From: Paracoccaceae bacterium | Lineage (GTDB): Bacteria; Pseudomonadota; Alphaproteobacteria; Rhodobacterales; Rhodobacteraceae | Length of the DNA: 15,880 nt | NCBI GenBank assembly: GCA_024304875.1 | Contig: JAMWZF010000003.1 | Location: 16,116-31,995 of the forward strand | Direction of reading: 5' to 3' | Shown: one piece after another, positions 1-7,480 of the stretch | Layout of the letters: every line of letters starts with the position of its first letter | Position numbering within the stretch: the stretch's first letter is position 1 | Notes under the pieces: generated by a model | The model's input: the letters and a program-made list of their open reading frames with translations, nothing else | What the model was told of the DNA's origin: nothing | Databases searched by the model: none | Translations under genes and position numbers: made by a program

Positions 1-2
1 AC

Positions 3-377
3 ATCCCCGCCATGATCGAGGCGGTGGAAGGCGGCGAGACACCCATCGAACTCGAGTCCGTGCGGATCGACGCGCTCGAGCTGCGCGGCGCCGGGGTCGA
101 GGTGACGGGGGACGGCGCCTTCGACCTCGATTTTTCGGACATGATGACCTTCCCGGGGATGCCCCGGCCCGAGGGCTCGGCCACAGTTCGCATCTTCGGA
201 GCCCAGCAACTGATAGACACGCTGATCGAGATGGGCCTGGTGACGCCCCAGGACGCGATGGGCGCCAGAATGGGCCTGGCCATGTTCACCCGCCAGGTGA
301 CAGAGGATGTGGTCGAGAGCGACGTCGTCATCGACGAGACCGGCGGGGTCTTCGTCAACGGTCAGCAGATGCGCTGA
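3..377 (+). CDS. DUF2125-like envelope protein, C-terminal fragment
   Basis: The reading frame is open from the first bases of the window, so this is the 3' end of a longer gene whose start lies upstream; about 124 residues are visible. The visible part is acidic. It alternates beta-prone stretches (ESVRIDALELRGAGVEVTG) with a helix around LIDTLIEMGLVTPQDAMGAR, and it ends in a short beta-hairpin-like tail (GGVFVNGQQMR). This resembles the C-terminus of DUF2125 proteins, exported proteins of unknown function found in alphaproteobacteria; that is recall of the family's look, not a search result. No catalytic motif is visible. The next gene, pmbA, is 192 nt downstream, so the two are probably not tightly coupled. 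Confidence 0.55.
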   Translation: MPAMIEAVEGGETPIELESVRIDALELRGAGVEVTGDGAFDLDFSDMMTFPGMPRPEGSATVRIFGAQQLIDTLIEMGLVTPQDAMGARMGLAMFTRQVTEDVVESDVVIDETGGVFVNGQQMR

Positions 378-464
378 CGAACGGGGACGGGTGGGTCGAA
401 ACCTGCGTCTCGGCCGCACCAGCCGTTTGCATGTCGCCGCGCCGTCGACATGGGGCCACCGCAA

Positions 465-483
465 TCGTCGCCCGTGGCGACGA
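465..483. other. Perfect 8-bp hairpin between the DUF2125-like gene and pmbA
   Basis: TCGTCGCC (465-472) and GGCGACGA (476-483) are exact reverse complements around a 3-nt loop. There is no T-tract on either side, so it is not a classical intrinsic terminator. It could still help 3'-end formation of the upstream gene or be chance in GC-rich DNA. Nothing else convincing was seen in the 378-569 gap. Confidence 0.3.
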
Positions 484-569
484 CGCCCGCCTTCGCCACG
501 CCCGACCTTGCGACCCCTGCCGGGGGTGGATACCTGTTCCTGATCCCGTTCGTACCTGAAAGCGCGCCG

Positions 570-1913
570 ATGACCCGCCCGAACCTCTCCGACCTTGCCG
601 ATGCCCTGCTGACCGCCGCCCGCAAGGCCGGGGCCGAGGCGGCGGACGTGCTGGCGGTCGAGGGCACCTCGGTCTCGATCGACGTCCGGAGCGGCACGCT
701 TGAGCAGGCGGAGCGATCCGAGGGCGTCGACCTCGGGCTGCGCGTGCTGGTGGGCCGGCGGCAGGCCTGTGTGTCGGCCTCGGACACCCGAGACGCCACG
801 ATCGCCGAGATGGCCGAGCGCGCGGTGACCATGGCCCGGATCGCGCCCGAGGACCCCCACGCCGGCCTTGCCGACCCGGACCAACTCGCCACCGAACAAC
901 CCGACCTCGCCCTCTTCGACCCGGCGCCCGAGCCGGACCCCGAGGCGCTCCAGCAGGACGCCCTCGCCGCCGAGGCCGCCGCCCGCGCCGTCAAAGGCGT
1001 CACCCAGATCGACAGCGCCTCGGCCGCCTACGGCCACCGCCGCATCTTCCTCGCCGCGACCAACGGCTTCTCCGGCGGATACGAGCGGACGGACAGGACG
1101 ATCTCGTGCGTCGCCATCTCGGGCAGCGGTACGGGAATGGAACGGGACTACGACCATGACAGCCGGACCTGGCAGGGGGACCTGCGGGACGCGGGCGAGA
1201 TCGGCCGCATCGCGGGCGAGCGGGCCGTCGCCCGACACGGCGCGCGCAGGCCCAAGACGGGAACCTACCCGGTGCTTTACGACGAGCGGATCTCGGGCTC
1301 CCTCATCGGCCACCTCGTCCAGGCTATCAACGGCACGGCCATCGCCCGGGGGTCCTCTTGGCTGCGGGACGCGCTGGGCAGCCAGGTCCTGCCCGTGGGT
1401 CTGACCCTGACCGAGGATCCGCACCGGCCCCGCATACAGGGGTCCCGCCCCTTCGACGCCGAGGGTCTGCCAACCGCCCGCCGCGACATCGTCGAGGCAG
1501 GCACCCTCACCGGCTGGACCCTCGACCTTGCCACCGCGCGCAAGCTGGGGATGCAGAGCACCGGCAACGCTGCCCGCGGCACCGGCGCGCCCCCCTCGCC
1601 CGGCGTATCCAATCTCGCCCTGACGCAGGGCGAGGCGACCCGTGAGGAGCTGATGGCGCAGATGGGCACCGGCCTCCTCGTCACTTCGATGATCGGATCG
1701 ACCATCAACCCCAACACCGGCGATTATTCCCGAGGCGCCAGCGGCTTCTGGATCGAGAACGGCGAGATCGCCTACCCGGTCAACGAATGCACCATCGCCG
1801 GGAACCTGCGCGAGATGCTGTTGCGGATCGTACCGGCGAACGACGCCCGCACGCACCTGAGCCGCGTGATTCCCTCTCTCCTGATCGACGGGATGACCCT
1901 TGCCGGAAGCTGA
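570..1913 (+). CDS. pmbA: PmbA/TldE, TldD-partner metalloprotease subunit
   Basis: 447 aa, close to the ~450 aa of E. coli PmbA (TldE). The family works as a TldD/TldE heterodimer in the cytoplasm that cleaves unstructured peptides, known from microcin B17 maturation and CcdA degradation. The N-terminal domain is acidic and alanine-rich. The C-terminal half has the family signature: GTGAPPSPGVSNL, then a block with GTGLLVTSMIGS, NTGDYSRGASGFWIENGEI and TIAGNL, and a final IPSLLIDGMTLAG. No HExxxH zinc motif is present, which fits the non-catalytic PmbA subunit rather than TldD. The frame is open 40 codons upstream, but that stretch is proline-rich and unlike the family, so the ATG at 570 is chosen although its ribosome site is weak. 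No tldD gene is in the window. Confidence 0.92.
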   Translation: MTRPNLSDLADALLTAARKAGAEAADVLAVEGTSVSIDVRSGTLEQAERSEGVDLGLRVLVGRRQACVSASDTRDATIAEMAERAVTMARIAPEDPHAGLADPDQLATEQPDLALFDPAPEPDPEALQQDALAAEAAARAVKGVTQIDSASAAYGHRRIFLAATNGFSGGYERTDRTISCVAISGSGTGMERDYDHDSRTWQGDLRDAGEIGRIAGERAVARHGARRPKTGTYPVLYDERISGSLIGHLVQAINGTAIARGSSWLRDALGSQVLPVGLTLTEDPHRPRIQGSRPFDAEGLPTARRDIVEAGTLTGWTLDLATARKLGMQSTGNAARGTGAPPSPGVSNLALTQGEATREELMAQMGTGLLVTSMIGSTINPNTGDYSRGASGFWIENGEIAYPVNECTIAGNLREMLLRIVPANDARTHLSRVIPSLLIDGMTLAGS

Positions 1914-2676
1914 CCTCGTCCTGCTGACGGGGGCGGTGCAGGCCGCGGGCGACATCGCGCTGAGCCATTTCCGAACCGACTATCGCCGGTGGGACAAGCC
2001 GGGCGGCGCCGGCCCGGTGACGGAGGCGGACCTCGCGGTGGATGCCGCGCTGAAGGCCTCGCTCTCGGTTCGGGAAAATACCGGCTGGCTGTCCGAGGAG
2101 ACCCCTGATGACGGCAGCCGCCAGACCATGAACGAATGCTGGATCGTGGACCCGATCGACGGCACCCGTGCGTTCGTCGAGGGGGCGAAGGACTGGGCGA
2201 TCTCGGCGGCTCTGGTCCGCGGCGGCGTGCCGGTCGCAGCGGTCGTCCACCTGCCCGCCCGTGGGCTGACCTACACCGCGGCCTCGGGCCAGGGCGCCAT
2301 GCTGAACGGCGCACCCATCCGCTGCGCGCGGACGGCGGACCTCTACGGCGCGGCGGTTCTTGCCAACAAGGGCGCGCTGGATCCCTCTCACTGGCCCGGG
2401 GGCGTTCCCCCGGTCGAGAGGCACTTCCGCTCGTCGCTCGCCTACCGGCTCTGTCTTGTGGCCGAGGGACGGTTCGACGCGATGGTGACGCTGCGCCCAA
2501 CCTGGCACTGGGACATCGCCGCCGGGGCGCTGATCTGTGTCGAGGCGGGGGCGACGGTCAGCGACGCCGGCGGCGACGCCTTGCGATTCGATACCCCACG
2601 CGCCCGATCGCCCGGCACGCTGGCGGCAGCGCCGGCACTGCACGCGGGGCTGCTGGGGCATCTGCGCAGCACTTGA
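1900..2676 (+). CDS. Inositol monophosphatase-family phosphatase (CysQ-like)
   Basis: 258 aa. A Mg-dependent, Li-sensitive type phosphatase of the inositol monophosphatase / 3'(2'),5'-bisphosphate nucleotidase superfamily. Metal and substrate motifs are all present: GPVTEADLAVD (residues 38-48), WLSEET (63-68), WIVDPIDGTRAF (81-92) and the C-terminal WHWDIAAGALICVEAGA (202-218). In alphaproteobacteria such proteins are annotated as CysQ (recycling PAP from sulfate assimilation) or as inositol-phosphatase-like; sequence alone does not settle the substrate. It starts with TTG at 1900 inside the end of pmbA (14-nt overlap), which suggests translational coupling; no ATG in the frame gives a full-length protein. 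The 61-nt gap before the Hsp70 gene may contain a separate promoter. Confidence 0.88.
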   Translation: MPEADLVLLTGAVQAAGDIALSHFRTDYRRWDKPGGAGPVTEADLAVDAALKASLSVRENTGWLSEETPDDGSRQTMNECWIVDPIDGTRAFVEGAKDWAISAALVRGGVPVAAVVHLPARGLTYTAASGQGAMLNGAPIRCARTADLYGAAVLANKGALDPSHWPGGVPPVERHFRSSLAYRLCLVAEGRFDAMVTLRPTWHWDIAAGALICVEAGATVSDAGGDALRFDTPRARSPGTLAAAPALHAGLLGHLRST

Positions 2677-2701
2677 CGCTGTTCGGGCGGGACCGTACCC
2701 G
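2673..2701 (+). promoter_or_regulatory. Possible promoter for the Hsp70-family gene
   Basis: TTGACG at 2673-2678 (5/6 match to the -35 consensus) is followed by a 17-nt spacer and TACCCG at 2696-2701, a poor -10. It overlaps the stop codon of the phosphatase gene and would put the transcription start about 30 nt before the ATG at 2738. The -10 is weak, as is common in GC-rich alphaproteobacteria, so this is tentative. Confidence 0.3.
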
Positions 2702-2737
2702 CGGCACCTTCCGTCCAAGAACTCAAGGACCCGCGCA

Positions 2738-3991
2738 ATGGCCAGCGACCCGTGGATCGGCATCGACTTCGGCACGTCAAACTCCGCCGTCGCCTACCTG
2801 TCCGAGGGCGCGCCCCGATTGGTGCCGATGGAAGGCGGGGCCCCGACCCTGCCGACCACCTTCTTCTTCGACTTCGACACCCGCGAAACCCTGATGGGGG
2901 AGGCTGCCAACCGGGCCCTGCTGGACGGACTGGAGGGGCGGTTCATGCGGGCGCTGAAACGTGTGCTCGGAACTTCGCTGATGCATGAGAAGCGCCAGAT
3001 CCTGAACCGCCGCGTGACCTTCGTGGACATCATCGGCAGCTTCCTGAGCCGGCTGCGGGAGCATACCGAGGCCGCACTCGGCACCCCTTGCACGCGCGTC
3101 GTGGCCGGGCGCCCCGTCGTCTTCCACGGTACCGACGACGCCCGTGAGGCGCAGGCCGAGGCGGATCTGCGCGCCTGCTACGAGGCGGCAGGCTTTGCCG
3201 AGATCCGGTTCTGCCCCGAGCCAGCCGCCGCGGCGGTGGCGAACGGCGCGGCGCAGCGGGCGGGCACGACGGGCCTGGTCGTGGACATCGGCGGTGGCAC
3301 CTCGGACTTCTCGGTCTTCCGAAGCCGGCCGGATGGTGTGGAGATCCTCGCCAACCACGGCGTGCGCATCGGCGGGACAGATTTCGACCGATCCCTGTCG
3401 ATCGACCACGTCATGCCGCTCCTCGGAAAGGGCAGCGCCATACGCGCCGTCTTCGGCCCAGGCGCCTCTCTGGCGCCGAACGCGATCTTCAACGATCTCG
3501 CCACGTGGGAGATGATCCCGTTCCTCTACACGCAGCAGAACCGCCGGAAGGTCACGGAGATGGTGACGCTCGCCGAGGCACCCGAGCGTCTGGGCCGCCT
3601 TGCCCGGGTGCTGGAGGAGGAGCTGGGCCACGACATCGCCTTCGCCGTGGAGGCCGGCAAGATTGCCGCAAATTCCGGAGGCCCGGACGCGGCCATCGAT
3701 CTGCGGATGCTGGAGCCTGGCCTGATGGCGCCGCTCACCGCCGGGATGATCGGCGACAGCCTCGCCGATCATGCCGCACGGCTGGACGAGGGCGCTCGCG
3801 AAGTGCTGCGACGGGCAGGACTGCAGCCGGCGGAGGTTGACCGGATCGTCTATGTCGGCGGCTCGAGCCTGATGGCGGTCGTGCCCGATACCCTGCGCGG
3901 AATTTTCCCGGACGCCCAGCATTCCTTCGCCTCGGTCTTTACTGCCGTCGCCGAGGGGCTGGCCCTCGTGGCGGGACGGGAGGACGCCTGA
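2738..3991 (+). CDS. Short Hsp70-family (YegD-like) chaperone ATPase
   Basis: 417 aa, far shorter than DnaK (~640) and near YegD (~450). It covers the actin-like ATPase fold: phosphate-1 loop GIDFGTSNSAVAY (residues 8-20), phosphate-2 loop VVDIGGGTSDFSVF (181-194), GGTDFD (212-217) and adenosine motif IVYVGGSSLMAVVP (370-383). It stops about 35 residues later, so the beta-sandwich substrate-binding domain and helical lid of DnaK are absent. Known members of this subgroup are presumed cytoplasmic ATPases with ill-defined clients; no function is claimed. The ATG at 2738 is preceded by AAGGA with 8-nt spacing; the frame is open further upstream but is arginine-rich shadow sequence there. It lies between a phosphatase gene and the lipid A genes, with 215 nt before DUF4170, so it is probably its own transcription unit. 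Confidence 0.88.
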   Translation: MASDPWIGIDFGTSNSAVAYLSEGAPRLVPMEGGAPTLPTTFFFDFDTRETLMGEAANRALLDGLEGRFMRALKRVLGTSLMHEKRQILNRRVTFVDIIGSFLSRLREHTEAALGTPCTRVVAGRPVVFHGTDDAREAQAEADLRACYEAAGFAEIRFCPEPAAAAVANGAAQRAGTTGLVVDIGGGTSDFSVFRSRPDGVEILANHGVRIGGTDFDRSLSIDHVMPLLGKGSAIRAVFGPGASLAPNAIFNDLATWEMIPFLYTQQNRRKVTEMVTLAEAPERLGRLARVLEEELGHDIAFAVEAGKIAANSGGPDAAIDLRMLEPGLMAPLTAGMIGDSLADHAARLDEGAREVLRRAGLQPAEVDRIVYVGGSSLMAVVPDTLRGIFPDAQHSFASVFTAVAEGLALVAGREDA

Positions 3992-4036
3992 ACCGCGCCT
4001 CGGCGACGCGCCTGCCGCACATCTTGGTGCTTTCAC

Positions 4037-4078
4037 GGCCAAGGCCGCGGTCCGCGCCTCCGGCGCAGGCCAAGGCCG
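4037..4078. repeat. 11-bp direct repeat flanking a small hairpin
   Basis: GGCCAAGGCCG occurs at 4037-4047 and again at 4068-4078. Between them GCGCC-TCC-GGCGC forms a 5-bp stem, and the palindromic GGCC blocks can also pair. It lies in the 215-nt gap after the Hsp70 gene, so it may be a transcript-end structure. There is no T-tract. Confidence 0.35.
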
Positions 4079-4153
4079 ACGGGATACCGGCCGAGACCAC
4101 GTGGCGTTCGGCAGCGCATCCATTCATCCACACCGGACAAAAAGCCCACCGAC

Positions 4154-4182
4154 TTGACCCCGCCCCGCCCCCGTCGCACAAC
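4154..4182 (+). promoter_or_regulatory. Possible promoter of the DUF4170-waaA-lpxK operon
   Basis: TTGACC (4154-4159) is a good -35 box. A 17-nt GC-rich spacer leads to CACAAC (4177-4182), a 3/6 match to -10. The start would fall about 20 nt upstream of the ATG at 4207, before a strong ribosome site. Placement after the 215-nt gap makes sense for an independent lipid A operon, but the -10 is degenerate. Confidence 0.38.
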
Positions 4183-4206
4183 CGGAGGGGAGCAACAGGA
4201 GGCCCC

Positions 4207-4452
4207 ATGGCACAACGTCTGCACCTCGTTTTCGGCGGCGAGCTGGTCGACCCCCAGCGCACCGAGTTCCGCAACGTGGACGACATCCATATCGTCGGCA
4301 TGTTCCCTGATTACGCCAGCGCCCACGACGCCTGGAAAGCCGAGGCGCAACGCACCGTGGACAACGCCCACATGCGATATTTCATTGCCCATATTCACCG
4401 GCTGCGGGACGAAGAGGTCGATGGTTCCGCGACGGACGAGAGCGGCAACTGA
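4207..4452 (+). CDS. DUF4170 protein, linked to waaA
   Basis: 81 aa. The conserved core QRLHLVFGGELVDP, DIHIVGMFPDYASAHDAWKAEAQRTVDNA and MRYFIAHIHRL matches the DUF4170 family of small alphaproteobacterial proteins, which commonly sit directly upstream of waaA. It is probably cytoplasmic: there is no signal peptide or membrane segment. The function is unknown; by position it may serve Kdo/lipid A assembly. The ATG at 4207 follows a near-perfect AGGAGG (4197-4202) with a rather short 4-nt spacing. The frame is open upstream to 4024, but that part is proline- and arginine-rich and unlike the family, so it is excluded. Confidence 0.85.
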   Translation: MAQRLHLVFGGELVDPQRTEFRNVDDIHIVGMFPDYASAHDAWKAEAQRTVDNAHMRYFIAHIHRLRDEEVDGSATDESGN

Positions 4453-4481
4453 GCGACGACGGACAGCCTCCCCGGCCGGCC

Positions 4482-4487
4482 AAGGAG
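4482..4487 (+). promoter_or_regulatory. AAGGAG ribosome site without a canonical start nearby
   Basis: AAGGAG at 4482-4487 is the only good Shine-Dalgarno between DUF4170 and waaA. In the waaA frame the codon at ideal distance is ACG at 4497 (9 nt); the next candidates are CTG at 4503 and TTG at 4527 (39 nt away). It therefore bears on which waaA start is used. Confidence 0.45.
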
Positions 4488-4526
4488 CCGCGGCCTACGG
4501 CCCTGCCGCTTCGGGCCTTCCTTGCC

Positions 4527-5717
4527 TTGACGCGCGGACAACGGGTCCAGACGGGCGCGTTGTCGGCCCGCCCGATCCCGCGGCCGACAGGCACGCTGAT
4601 CTGGCTGCACATGCCCCTCTACGAAGGGCCCGGCGCTGTTCTCAGCCTCCTGTCGCGTGCCCGCGAGGACCTTGGCCGGCTGAATGCCCTGGTCACCTTC
4701 GACAAGATTTCGCCCGGCATACAGAGCAGCGAGGAAATCGCCGACTTCGTCCTTCACCCCGCGCCCGCCGAGAACCGGGGCAGCGCGAGCAGTTTCCTGA
4801 AGCACTGGTCGCCCGACCTGCTGATCTGGGTCGGCGGGCCGTTTCGTCCCATCCTGTTGTCGGAGGCGGACGCGGCGGGCGTCCCCCGGGTGCTGGTGGA
4901 CGCCCGCGCCGATGCTCTGGGGTCGGTCACCGGGACATGGGTGCCCGGCATGTCCCGCGCCCTCATCGGCCCCTTCCGTCACGTCCTGACCGACGACGAG
5001 GAAACTGCCCGCCGACTTGAGCGGATGGGGATCGACATCGGTCAGACCGAGGTGGTCGGCAAGCTGGATGAAGACCCGGACCCGCCGCCCTGCGACCAGT
5101 CCGAGCGGTCGCGTCTCGCCGCCCTGATCGGATCGCGCCCCTTGTGGTTCGCGGCCGAAGTGCCGCTGGAAGAGACCGCCACCCTGCTGACCGCGTTTCG
5201 CTTCGCCCAGCGCCGGGCGCATCGGATGATGCTGATCCTGGCACCCTCGAACCTGCGGGACGGTGAGAACATCCGCGAGCGGCTGGCGGTCGAGGGGCTG
5301 CGGGTGGCTCTGCGATCGGCGGGCGAATCGCCGGATGAGAATACCGAGATTCTGGTGGCCGACCGAAGTGCCGAACTTGGACTTTGGCTGCGGCTGGCAC
5401 CGGTAACCTATCTCGGCGGGACGATCTCGGGGATGGGCTGTCTGCATCCCTACCTGCCCGCTGCCCTCGGATCGGCCATCGTGCACGGCCCTTGGCTCGG
5501 CCGCCACGAAGCACAGGTCAAGCGGCTGGCCCGCGCAGGTGCCGCGCGCCCGGTCGGCAATGCCGAACAGCTGGGTCGCGCCATCGAGACGCTCATGGCC
5601 CCCGATATCGCAGCCGCGATGGCCCATGCCGGGTGGACCGTGGTTGCGTCGAACGCGGCGGTCAGCAATCGCCTGACCGGGATCATCGCCGAGGTGATGG
5701 ACGGGGTTCTGTCCTGA
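4527..5717 (+). CDS. waaA: Divergent Kdo transferase (3-deoxy-D-manno-octulosonate transferase)
   Basis: 396 aa from TTG. WaaA/KdtA transfers Kdo from CMP-Kdo to the lipid A precursor at the inner membrane. The N-terminal domain has TLIWLHMPLYEG where typical members have an HAASVGE-like motif carrying the catalytic Glu; here the Glu is one residue closer to the His. The C-terminal domain has TYLGGTISGMGCLHPYLPAA and AIVHGP, equivalent to the family's GG...HNPLEPA and GP motifs. The family's N-terminal membrane anchor is missing or reduced; upstream in-frame codons give PLRAFLALTRG, which resembles a short anchor. The start is uncertain: TTG 4527 has no ribosome site, whereas ACG 4497 or CTG 4503 follow AAGGAG. 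Context (DUF4170 before it, lpxK overlapping its stop by 1 nt) strongly supports the call. Confidence 0.8.
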   Translation: MTRGQRVQTGALSARPIPRPTGTLIWLHMPLYEGPGAVLSLLSRAREDLGRLNALVTFDKISPGIQSSEEIADFVLHPAPAENRGSASSFLKHWSPDLLIWVGGPFRPILLSEADAAGVPRVLVDARADALGSVTGTWVPGMSRALIGPFRHVLTDDEETARRLERMGIDIGQTEVVGKLDEDPDPPPCDQSERSRLAALIGSRPLWFAAEVPLEETATLLTAFRFAQRRAHRMMLILAPSNLRDGENIRERLAVEGLRVALRSAGESPDENTEILVADRSAELGLWLRLAPVTYLGGTISGMGCLHPYLPAALGSAIVHGPWLGRHEAQVKRLARAGAARPVGNAEQLGRAIETLMAPDIAAAMAHAGWTVVASNAAVSNRLTGIIAEVMDGVLS

Positions 5718-6700
5718 TGCGTCCGCCGGGCTTCTGGTTCAACACCCCCGAGCGACCCGGGCTCGCGGCGCGGGCGCTCTCGCCTCTTGCGGCGCTTTAT
5801 GCCGCTGGCACCGCGCGCCGCCTGAGGGCGGGCACTCCCCACCGGTCAGGTGTGCCTGTCCTTTGCGTCGGGAACATCAACGCCGGCGGCACCGGCAAGA
5901 CGCCTACCGTCATCCACCTGATCCAGAAGTTGGGTGACGGCGTGCATGTGGTCAGCAGGGGCCACGGCGGGTCCCTGGAGGGGCCCGTGCGGGTCGACCC
6001 GGACAAGCACGATGCAGAGGAGGTGGGGGACGAGCCGCTTCTGCTTGCCGCCTTCGGCCCGGCATGGATTGCGCGGGACCGGGCCGCGGGGGTTCGCGCG
6101 GCGGAGGCTGCGGGTGCACGGGTCGTCGTGATGGACGACGGTCACCAGAACCCCGCCGTTGCCAAGGACCTCACGCTGATCACGGTCGATGCCGCCAAAG
6201 GTTTCGGCAACGGACTCTGTCTGCCTGCCGGACCATTGCGCGAGCCGGTGGGAAAGGGGCTCGCACGCGCGCAGTTGCTTCTGTCCATTGGAGCGGACGG
6301 GGACCAGCTGCGGTTCCGCCGGACCTGGGAGACACGGATCACCCTGCCGCACATGACTGGTGAACTCGCCCCCTTGCCGACCGGGATGCCCTGGCAGGGG
6401 ATGCCGGTCCTGGCCTTTGCCGGCATCGGTCATCCCGAGAAGATGTTCGCCACCTTGCGGAGCCTCGGCGCGACCATCATCCGGGGCGAAGCTCTGGACG
6501 ACCATCAGCCCCTGACCCGGCGACTGATCGAGCGGCTGGAGGCCGAGGCGCGGATGAGGGGCGCGCAGCTCGTGACCACCGAAAAGGATGCGGTCCGCCT
6601 GCCCGCCGACTTCCGGGCCAAGGTCCTGACCCTGCCGGTCCGGTTGCGGATTGCGGACGAAACCCCGCTCGACACCGCGCTGGCCCGGCTGGGACTTTGA
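5717..6700 (+). CDS. lpxK: Tetraacyldisaccharide 4'-kinase
   Basis: 327 aa, the usual length. LpxK phosphorylates the 4' position of the tetraacyldisaccharide-1-phosphate to make lipid IVA, at the cytoplasmic face of the inner membrane. The Walker A region VGNINAGGTGKTP lies at residues 51-63, and the conserved MDDGHQNP at 139-146 carries the DDG motif typical of LpxK. This is followed by LCLPAGPLREP. The N-terminal hydrophobic stretch (about residues 15-33) is the expected membrane-association segment. The ATG overlaps the waaA stop codon by one base (TGATG), so translation is coupled and both enzymes of Kdo2-lipid IVA assembly are co-made. The alternative extension upstream in this frame lies within waaA and is rejected. 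Confidence 0.95.
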   Translation: MRPPGFWFNTPERPGLAARALSPLAALYAAGTARRLRAGTPHRSGVPVLCVGNINAGGTGKTPTVIHLIQKLGDGVHVVSRGHGGSLEGPVRVDPDKHDAEEVGDEPLLLAAFGPAWIARDRAAGVRAAEAAGARVVVMDDGHQNPAVAKDLTLITVDAAKGFGNGLCLPAGPLREPVGKGLARAQLLLSIGADGDQLRFRRTWETRITLPHMTGELAPLPTGMPWQGMPVLAFAGIGHPEKMFATLRSLGATIIRGEALDDHQPLTRRLIERLEAEARMRGAQLVTTEKDAVRLPADFRAKVLTLPVRLRIADETPLDTALARLGL

Positions 6701-6736
6701 GCGGCGCCCGGCCCGTTCCTCTGGCCCGAAACGCAA

Positions 6737-6771
6737 GATCCCGGCCGCCACCGGGCGGTGGGGCCGGGATC
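6737..6771. terminator. Long hairpin between convergent lpxK and dsbA-type gene
   Basis: GATCCCGGCC (6737-6746) pairs perfectly with GGCCGGGATC (6762-6771). Inside it CCACC (6748-6752) pairs with GGTGG (6757-6761) around a GGGC loop, giving a 15-bp stem with one bulged G. It lies 36 nt after lpxK and 23 nt after the end of the convergent gene, the position expected of a bidirectional terminator. Neither flank has a T-run, so efficiency is uncertain. Confidence 0.6.
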
Positions 6772-6793
6772 GACGTGCCGGACGAAAGGGGCG

Positions 6794-7474
6794 TCAGCCT
6801 TCGGTCGCGGCCAGCTTCTCGTCGATCATCGCCGCCAGTTCGCCATAGGGCATGTTCTGGTAGGTCGTTCCGTCGAGCACCAGCGAGGGTGTAGAGTTGA
6901 TGTCGTGGGTCTCGCGGTTGTCCTCGTACCAGGTCACGAGGGACTGGGCCATCGCGGCATCCTGCATGCAGGCGTCCAGCGCCTCCTGCTCCACGCCCGC
7001 GGTCCGGCCGATGCGCATAAGCGCCTCGACCATCTGGTTGGCGTCCTGCAGGGTCGCCCATTCGCGCTGCTTTTCGTACATCATCTGGGTGATGCCGAAG
7101 AACCGCTCCGGCCCGCCGCAGCGGGCGACCATCGACGCCCAGAGGCCCGGACGGTCGAAGTAGACCTCGCGGTAGACGAACCGGATCCGCCCGGTGTCGA
7201 TGTAGTCCGCCTTCAGCTGCGGGTACTGGTCGGCGTGGAAATTTGCGCAGTGCGGGCAGGTGAAGGAGGCGTATTCGATCAACTCGACCGCGGCTTCGGG
7301 ATCGCCGAGGACCATGTCCTCGATCTCGACCAGTTCGACCGGGGCGTCCGACTCCTGGGCCATGGCGGCGCCGGGGATAAGGGTGCTGCCGGGCTGCGGG
7401 CGGGTCAGCATCCAGGCTCCGCCGCCGACGACTGCGGCGGCCCCGGTGGCGATCAGTGCGCGTCTGTTGATCAT
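6794..7474 (-). CDS. DsbA-family periplasmic thiol:disulfide oxidoreductase
   Basis: 226 aa. The thioredoxin-fold active site CPHC is at residues 73-76 (EYASFTCPHCANFH) and the cis-proline loop NSTPSLVL at 193-200 (Pro196), both DsbA hallmarks. Two more cysteines (119, 169) occur in the helical insertion, as in several alphaproteobacterial DsbAs. The N-terminus MINRRALIATGAAAVVGGGAW... has a twin-arginine pair followed by a hydrophobic core, and a likely cleavage site near AMAQE (38-41). It therefore acts in the periplasm and may use Tat rather than Sec, which is an inference. It follows the DciA-like gene by 6 nt on the minus strand, with a purine-rich ribosome site in that gene's end, so the two are probably one transcript. 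Confidence 0.9.
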   Translation of the reverse strand: MINRRALIATGAAAVVGGGAWMLTRPQPGSTLIPGAAMAQESDAPVELVEIEDMVLGDPEAAVELIEYASFTCPHCANFHADQYPQLKADYIDTGRIRFVYREVYFDRPGLWASMVARCGGPERFFGITQMMYEKQREWATLQDANQMVEALMRIGRTAGVEQEALDACMQDAAMAQSLVTWYEDNRETHDINSTPSLVLDGTTYQNMPYGELAAMIDEKLAATEG

Positions 7475-7480
7475 GTCTCT

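Noticed and set aside
4024..4206. N-terminal extension of DUF4170 to 4024
   Set aside because: The added ~60 residues are rich in Pro, Arg and Ala with no conservation expected, and the strong AGGAGG lies just before the ATG at 4207.
4395..5627. 410-codon minus-strand frame opposite waaA
   Set aside because: It is a shadow of waaA with no motifs, no ribosome site and a start inside the next gene.
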